Below are positions 57,033-64,000 of a stretch of DNA of 64,000 bases, piece after piece (the first letter of the stretch is position 1; every line of letters starts with the position of its first letter). The notes beneath the pieces were generated by a model. That model saw only the letters and a program-made list of their open reading frames with translations, made no database searches and was not told where the DNA came from. A program made the position numbers and the translations under genes. Location of the stretch: the NCBI GenBank assembly GCA_027919835.1, contig JANVFP010000041.1, forward strand, positions 248,001 through 312,000, in the 5' to 3' direction. This DNA is from Lentinula raphanica. Lineage: Eukaryota > Basidiomycota > Agaricomycetes > Agaricales > Omphalotaceae.

Positions 57033-57654
57033 GAATGGTGACTGGTCGTTTATTCCGTGACCAAAGAGTACAATGGCCTACAATGGCCTGCATGACCGTA
57101 ACCATGTCTGGGCGTCTAAAACCCTTTTGTTCTACGGGTATAGGATAGTCTACGTTCACCAAGATGTTTTAATGAAAGATGCTAGCGGAGGTTCAGAGAC
57201 TCACTAGCATGTTAGTCCGACGTCGCTCTCAATCCATCAAGCTGGAATAAAAATTGGACTGAGGGTTTCGACTTTGTCGGATTTGGAATTTCTCGCTGGC
57301 GAAAACAGCTTGGTCCTCGTCATTATGACCTTTGCGGTTATCCAGTATAAATTATGTGGACTGAAGCAGATGGCGAAGGCTGAATGAGAATCATCTAGTG
57401 AATATTGCTCTTGATGTTGCGAAGATAGTAGAAGAAGATGGTTGACAACGTTGAAACTTGACAAGGTTCAGAGTTGCAACGCGTTGAGATTTGAAATTTG
57501 AAACTCCGCCAGTTGATCTATGACTGGTCGACTCTCTCAAGGCTTACAAGGTATACACCGTGGCACGGTGTTGTGCTCGCGAAGCTTAATCTCAGTTCGA
57601 GTATGTTAGAGCTTAATCCTAGTTCACTGTTCGATACGATGGAGCTGTCGTAAG
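57033..57654. other. Upstream region of the Ser/Pro-rich gene
   Basis: A minus-strand frame at 57162-56944 starting 'MVNVDYPIPVEQKG' could be an upstream exon of the Ser/Pro-rich gene, but no splice pair clearly joins them. Otherwise nothing. Confidence 0.35.
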
Positions 57655-58216
57655 TCAGGGACAGAAAACGCAGAGATTGGTGCGAGACTCAGACCTGAGG
57701 AAGAAAGTGCTTGTAATACTTGAAGTTGTAACGTCCAACTTTTCAACAGCGTTGGCACCTTTTCTTTTTCTGACAGCGTGAGCAGCAGCAGGAGTCTGAT
57801 CATCTAGTGAGTCCGGGAACTTAGACCTGGCTTTTAGACGTTGACAGCAAGAACAATGTTCAGGTTGTGCCAATCGGCACACATGGCATATGCTGGAGTC
57901 AGGCAAGAAGGAATGTCTAGGATAGCAACAACGACAAAGAGCATATTTTGCGTGCAGGTAAGCGAATGGTGAGACGAGCAGAAGAAGGCCGAGGTGGAAT
58001 CCGAATGGATAAAGGACCACGATGACTTGAAGGACCGGAACGAGAGTTTGAATTTGCGCAAGTAGGGCAGCATATATTGAGGGAGGAAGTTTGGGGATTG
58101 ACCTCGTAGGTATAGAAGATGATACCACAGCTGAAGCACCGATATGAAGCATGGCCTTGAAGCAGTCGAACGAATAGCAGGCATATCAGCAGAAGAAAGA
58201 GCAGGACAAAACTCAC
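57655..58216 (-). other. Possible Cys-rich zinc-binding gene (frame unclear)
   Basis: Several CxxC-type pairs occur on the minus strand: 'YRCFSCGIIF', 'ICCPTCANSN', 'LCRCCYPRH', 'ICHVCRLAQPEHCSCCQRLK', followed by a basic tail 'RKRKGANAV'. They sit in two frames. A GTGAGT...TTCAAG intron at about 58215-58156 is plausible, but I could not join all pieces. It may be a small zinc-binding protein, intact or decayed. Confidence 0.35.
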
Positions 58217-60659
58217 TTGACGTGTCGCGTCTCAAACATGTCCGAAGCCAGGAAGCTCAATTCTTAAGATAATCACACCGTTAAAAAACAGATAAAACAG
58301 TTTCTTCGTTCAATTTGAGTATATTTTGAGGAAGACTAAGAGAAAGATGAAAGTTTGGAAGAGAAAACACGCATTTACGTCAAAAAGAGCGAAAGTTATC
58401 GGTGTCACGCAAACTACAAACAAGTACAAAACTCAGACCATACTCTACGCGGTCCACACATGAACCCAGTTGCTTCGCTTCGCTCGCAAAAATATTTCTC
58501 AAAAAGCTACGCTTCGAGCTTCAGCTTCAATCTTTACTCACGGATACATCTATCACTTTGAGGACAGTGGGCATCAATCCAAGCTCAACTCGTTTGCCGG
58601 AAACCTATCCCGTACCCTCAGCTTAGATCTAGTATCGCTAGCTGGTCAATGTACTATTTCCAAGATCACCTCAAGCGTCAAATTGTTCACGAGTACTCAT
58701 TACGCTTCGCAATCCATATGATGGTGCTGTCAAAATGGCAAAGTCGAAGAGGCTAGAGCGTCGTGCACAGTGCAAAACTGTTGTTCTTTCAGGCCTCTTG
58801 GGGCTTGTTCCGTCCTTTCATCTTCGATCGCGTTCCCCTTCCTGGCAGTCACTGTCGTGAACTAGTAGTGAATCCCCCTCGCATGCACTGTCTTGTCTCT
58901 CAAGCACGTCTTCAGCCGGTTTCCTGGTCCAGGTTAGTCCTCAGAGTCTTTCGTTCTTTTCAAGTTCATTCTGCTCTCTACACATGCCGCTTCAGCTGAC
59001 GTTCACTTTGAGACTCGAATTAAAAAGAAAGACGGACATCCACACGAAGTCACCACAGCGCTCGCCAGGTCGTCATCTTAAACAAGGCCAACTTGCCAGG
59101 AGTCGCCTCAACATACGGAAATAATTAGACAGCAGCGTCAAGACGCAGATCCGATCCAAGTAAGTTGTATTCTATTCATGGAATGTCGCAAGCGCAAACC
59201 CTTTCGTCTTTTGCTAGCACGAAATGCAAGATCTTTGGCTGTCAAAGTGCGATTTCAAACCGTAGCTCGCCACATGAAACGGATACACGACTCCATATCC
59301 CGAATTCCTGATCCCAAGCATGACGGCCCAGGGATTCGAAGTCTGCTGTTTATGGAATGGCCACTATGGTGGTATCAGAAGACTTTCGTGCTTTGTCGTT
59401 TCAAATACACAGGTGAAACGCCGTCTTTTTCGAATCTGCTATGATACCGAAGTGTAGAATCCTGATCCCGAAACTATCCGAATCGTTTTCATAATACCTT
59501 TCATGTTCGGCCACATCCTTTTCAGCAATCACCGGTCTTGAGTCGATGAGCTCCTCTCGCAACTCCTTAGCTGTCTCAAATATCCTATATGTTTCCCGAA
59601 TGCCCCTTCAATAGGCTCATATGATGTCAGGCACTCTTCGTACTGGATCGCTAGTAGCCCTCGAAGTCATACTATCCTCTTCAGCTACTGCGGGCCTTGA
59701 GACTGATTCTTTGACTCAAAAAGAAAGGACGGTTACCGTTGATCTGTGCTCCATGTCAGATCATTCACCTAGCTTCAACAGGCTCGACACATGAAAATTG
59801 AAACTTGATTCCGTTGAAAAAAACATGTTCTATGAGACCGATATCATCATGCTATCTTTGATCATCGGTGTTCACGAAAACTCAGAATGTTAGCTCACCT
59901 TTTAGCATGCATCGTTATCCCTACCCCGAATGTAACTTTGGAAGATAACAAAAGCAATGTCGAGATGCTAGTCCAAATCCAGTGAGTCATATTAGTCTCA
60001 GTGATGGATCGAACGCCGCAGAAAATCACACACTGTTTCAGCACAAATTGGTCCTGCCCTGTTGCAGAGGACCCGTTATTACTAGACCTGAAGAGAAATC
60101 AGCACTTCGACCCGTTCGACTCCAAGTTTCAGCGCTTAACTTCTAAAAATGGTATTCATGCCAAATCGAGGATCACTGTGGCAGCGCTCAGCCCTCAACC
60201 GCAGCTGGGCACCCTTGCTTGGATGACACAAGGAGACGTGATAATGCCACCAGATCAGATGTCTGCAATCTACTCCTGCATAACTCGAGAAGAATACGCC
60301 TTGAAACAGTTTCTGCTCGTGTATTCGGGGTGTCCAAAGAGCGCCCACCACCTACTAATACATCTTTTTTTTTCACAAACACATGTACCCTTCTAGAAAC
60401 CCATCTTGACAGCGACCATATGCCATTCCACTTTTGAAGAATGAGTACACGAGTTTTTGTTATGTTGAGGGACGCTCCTTATCTCCATAGCTTTTGCACT
60501 GCATGTGTAACGGATGAGAAAGAACATACACGCCTCGCCTCTTCATCGGGCTATGGGTAGAGTAAGTTCTTTTCTCATGGAGATTTCAATCATATCTTAC
60601 CAGCCTACATCTCATCAGCGGAGATAGAGCACTGTTAGCGACCATTATCTTGGTTTCAT
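58217..60659. other. Long non-coding stretch
   Basis: Only short open frames (for example plus 60001-60396) without known domains or consistent splicing. Confidence 0.45.
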
Positions 60660-60699
60660 CGATTTTCTGGAAAACAACAAAAATTGACGAAGAACAAAG

Positions 60700-61050
60700 A
60701 GCCCCAGGGTCCCCGACACGCATCTTTGTCGTGTTGTAGGTCAAGTAATACACTGTTCATGCAAATTCCAGAACTGTGACCCATGAAAACAGTGGCGGAG
60801 AACGAAATTAAGGACTATTCTGAGTTTAGATGTTATTGTTCCATTGACTTCAGTACCCTGAAACTTTGACAGAAGGCAATCCACGAAAAATAAATCACAC
60901 GCGCCTTTGTCGTGTTGTGGGTCAACTACTGTGCAGACTGTATTCAAACTCTGAGCAATGTCAGTACTGTGACTCACAAATCAGCAAAGGACCATACTCA
61001 GTTTGGATGCTGTTGTTCAATTTCCATTGACAGAACCAGTAGGCCTTATC
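60700..61050 (+). repeat. Diverged tandem duplication, about 184-bp offset
   Basis: CTTTGTCGTGTTGTAGGTCAA near 60723 returns as CTTTGTCGTGTTGTGGGTCAA near 60905. Both are followed by ACTGTG-AC-CA and then GGACTATTCTGAGTTTAGATG / GGACCATACTCAGTTTGGATG, and TTCCATTGAC. It lies just upstream of the FunK1 gene. Confidence 0.65.
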
Positions 61051-61262
61051 GATTACAATTCAATCCCTCAGAAAACACTGATATCTCAACAGCTATCGGG
61101 TGCCGCGCGGTTTCCTGCGGTCTCTAGATGTCCTCCGTTTGATTATCTTTGTCAATCACTGACTCGTTGAGTTCAATTCAATCCTGAGAAAAGTGTTAGC
61201 GTACTAAAACACCTCGTTATTCTCAAAATTTCCTCACTTCACCATTCCCTTGTTCTCTCATC

Positions 61263-64000
61263 ATGTCTAAAGCCTCAGGGCATCGAGCTGAGCGCAAGGC
61301 AAAAGCTGAGGATGCCCCAAAAGCTTCGTCGAACCCGACCTCCTCCAAGCATCGTTCTGAACGACGAGAGAAATCTCGTCAAAGACCCGACGCTGACGTT
61401 GTGGTGACTGCGAACCTCCCATCTAAACGTACTGAAGTCCCATCACTCAAACCTGCAGACCAGGCTCGCGCCAACCGAAGAGATGCTACTATCACTGCTG
61501 CATCCGACTTCAAGACCCCTGCAGTCCATCCATCGAAACAGCCTGAATCCGGAGCTCCATCTCGCAGCCCTGTTGTAGCTGTTGACTCAACTCGAGCCAG
61601 GAGTCACAGTCGTCGTCGTCGAGATGATGCCAGCACCGCTCCAAAGACATCCTCGAACAGCTCTGAAGTTCCTCCTTCTAGACGTCCTGATTCCGGAATT
61701 CCATCACTCGAGCCTGCTGTAAGCATTTCGTCTTTATCTCGTGCCCCGAGCCGTGGTCGTCATCAAAGAGACAATACCATCACAGCTTCCAACACGCTCT
61801 CCAATACTTCTGCGGGCCCTCCATCTAGGGGTTCCAAATCCGAAATTCCATCTCTAGAACCTGCTGTAAGCATTTCATCTGCATCTCGTTCCCAGAGCCG
61901 CGGTCGTCATCGTAGAGATACCATCACAGCTCCCGACACGCTCTCTAATACTCCTGCGATCCCTCCTTCTACCCGTCCTGGATCCGGAGTTCCTCCACAG
62001 GGATCTGCTGTAGGCATTACATCGTCTCGCACCAAGAGCCGCAGCCGTCGTCCCAAAGACGACACCAACACAGTCTCGAGCGCACCTTCCAAATCGCATT
62101 CGAGTTTGTTGTCTGCCGCTCGACCTTCTCAAAGGGGTCAGAGAGAAGACCCTCCGAGCGGTATTTCAGCCTCCACCACGCCTTTGAGTGCCACTCGAGA
62201 TGTCCAGCAAACCACCGCGAGCATTCCAGCACGCAAAGTCAGTCAATCTTACCAAACCAAGCAGGAGAGCCCCGCGTATCGTGAAACGACCCCGGATCGT
62301 TCGAAACAGGGAAGTTCCAATACCCGGCTTCCGATTACTCCCCAGGCTCCTCATAGTGGTTCCTATACCTCAGCCCTTGCCCCGCGCGAGAAATACGTGG
62401 TTGACTTGGCCAATAAATATCTGCACGCAGATATGGCACACGTTAAGATACTTCCTGTCCGAGAGTTTGCGAAGGATGTATTGAATCTGGACCTAGATGA
62501 CAAGACTGATTATAAAGTGTCAGGGAAAAGGGAGAGGGCGTTTGAACAGTACTTGAAGACTGTGGACCATGCGAAGAACGAGAGAGACGAAAACCTCTAT
62601 CCTGATCTTATCCACCTACTCAACAGACTTCCGAGCAAGGAGACAAATCAAGTCGTCTTTTATGTTCAAGATCCCAAAGAAGTTCGGGGATCTCATGTAG
62701 GGCACAAGCCAGATATCGGGGCTGTATTCAAAGAGCTTGCAGAAGGGGAGAGCAGAAAGAGACTGTCTCGCAAGGAGGGGAATACAGTTCTATGGGGCCA
62801 CTTGCTGACAGTTGTTGAATGTAAAGTGGCTAAAGGTAAGCTGCTCGAATGGGAATGTATGTTCTTCCACAACCTTGGCTTCTTCGGGTGCTCAATCCGC
62901 TGCTTCCACAGATGAACCAGGGAGAAACCTTGAAGCACGCGGGACCGCCCAGTCGAGCACAAGCAGCACAGGCTCTGGGCGCATCTCAAAGCGAGCTCGA
63001 GCAGAGAGCACAGATGAAGGTACGAACCAATATTGTTTGTAAAGTGTTATTGTGCCTCAAGAGTCAAGATCCCTCTCATAGTATTAGAAACCACGGAGAA
63101 ACGAGCATCCAAAGCCAGTCGCTCCTCAAGTACATCTGACGTGCATTCAAGTACGAGTATAAACACAGAGCTCAACAGTTCGGCGTATAGTTATCCGCAA
63201 GAATTATCGAATCCGATTCTTGCGAAGATGAAGGATCGGAAGGAAGCCCCAACTGTGAGAAGACAGGCTTTCGGATACGGACGTGATCTACGTTGCTTCG
63301 GCGTGCCACGTGACTTCGTCACCCTTTTTCTCATCGACTCCCATCTTGTTCGAGCACTTTTCTACGACCATTCGGTAATGACAATATTGTTTCTCTGCAC
63401 ATATTTGCGCGCTGATCATGATCTGCTATGCTTTTCTCCAATAGATAGTTGTCGAGTCCAAGGCATGTTCATTTGTCCATGTCATTTACGTGCTGGAACT
63501 AATTCCTACTGTCTTAGTGTTTAAACCTCAGGGAAACAGAGGATCGACATATTTTCGGAAGAATGATCGACCATATATGTGCCAAACCACTGGAACGGCT
63601 TGGCTTTGTTGATGGTTTCCACGTACCATTTATGAAGAACAACCAGAGTCTCAGAGACGCTACGAATCTACCCCTACACCGCGCAGATGAAGAGTATCCA
63701 TCTAGCTTTCTTATACAAAGGGGAGAAGAGGACTCTGAAACTGGGACGCGTTATATTTCGTTCTAACGGCGTCATTGGGCGAGGTACCTCGGTCACCGAG
63801 GTGGAGTGCCTGTGCACTAATCCTAACATCTGTCCCGGTGGTCGATGTGAATGGAAAAACAAGAATCTTGTTCTCAAACTCAGCTACCCGAGCGCAACGC
63901 GCGCCTCCGAGAACGAGTTCAAGAAGAGATGGACGAAATTGGCGAGCCATTCGGGTTCCCCGCATGCCTGGGTTCTCAATCATCTACCGACAATCTACTA
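61263..64000 (+). pseudogene. FunK1-type fungal kinase, runs off the right edge, apparent frameshift
   Basis: Exons 61263-62835, 62912-63019, 63082-63374, 63446-63463 and 63519 onward. The long N-terminus is basic and Ser-rich, with repeats of 'PSLEPAVSIS' and 'SRGRH.RD'. The FunK1 N-terminal part follows ('FAKDVLNLDLDDKTDYKVSG', 'DIGAVFKELAEG', 'VVECKVAK', 'RRQAFGYGRDL', 'LFYDHS'), then 'GRMIDHICAKPLERLGFVD' and 'FMKNNQS'. After about 63690 the domain continues in another frame ('LGRVIFRSNGVIGRGT', 'NLVLKLSYPSATRASE', 'WVLNHLPTIY'), so a small deletion or an unseen intron breaks it. The last intron, 63464-63518, has a GC donor. The paralogue at 34.4 kb lies in opposite orientation. Confidence 0.75.
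63464..63518 (+). other. Proposed GC-AG intron in the FunK1 gene
   Basis: After an 18-nt microexon (63446-63463) the donor is AAG|GCATGT and the acceptor GTCTTAG. Splicing joins 'DHSIVVESK' to 'CLNLRETEDRHIFGRMIDH' in frame, the expected FunK1 order. The same GCATG...GTCTTAG block is seen, decayed, upstream of the copy at 34.4-35.9 kb. Confidence 0.6.

Noticed and set aside
57655..58000. Stc1-type zinc-binding domain
   Set aside because: The Cys spacing was only loosely similar and the frame is uncertain.
1..64000. CRISPR arrays, rRNA or tRNA genes
   Set aside because: None seen. The only tRNA-like string is the primer-binding site of the retrotransposon.

Overview
The window looks like nuclear DNA of a filamentous basidiomycete, most likely an Agaricomycete. 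Protein genes are broken by many short introns of about 45-75 nt. The gene content fits this group: a NACHT-WD40 NLR-like gene, two FunK1-type fungal kinase genes, an F-box/LRR family, GH17 and GH20 enzymes, and secreted proteins of unknown family. Exon models below were joined by eye from splice sites and reading phase; no transcript data were available.

Layout. 0-0.2 kb: start of a secreted sedolisin-type peptidase (minus). 0.3-3 kb: nothing recognised. 3.1-7.3 kb: AT-rich NACHT-WD40 gene (plus) with 14 WD repeats and one apparent frameshift in an A6 run. 8.0-13.3 kb: a complete young Ty1/copia retrotransposon (minus), with 325-bp LTRs, a CCTAC target duplication and two in-frame TGA stops. 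13.3-18.1 kb: non-coding, with diverged local duplications. 18.1-26 kb: a broken secreted-protein gene, glyoxalase I, a decayed relic, and a secreted protein made of two tandem copies of one unknown domain. 26.5-32.5 kb, all minus: GH20 hexosaminidase, a nuclear Cys/His zinc-binding protein with MluI-box repeats upstream, and a lectin-like secreted protein.

32.5-43 kb is an accessory patch: a GH17 gene and an inverted GH17 relic, a 5'-truncated FunK1 gene, a MITE-like inverted repeat, and four copies of an F-box/LRR gene of which one is intact. 43-49.2 kb is a housekeeping-type block: a DUF1479 oxygenase-like gene, a strongly diverged beta-tubulin with 23 introns, and GET4 head-to-head with it. 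50-58 kb holds a hypothetical Ser-rich protein, a secreted kinase-like protein, a large Ser/Pro-rich protein and a possible Cys-rich gene. 58-61 kb is non-coding. A second FunK1 gene runs off the right edge.

The most notable items are the beta-tubulin paralogue, altered at positions known to matter for benzimidazole binding; the secreted kinase-like protein without an HRD motif; the repeated-domain secreted protein; the CpG-type decay of the copia element; and the MITE-like element. No CRISPR, rRNA or tRNA gene was seen.
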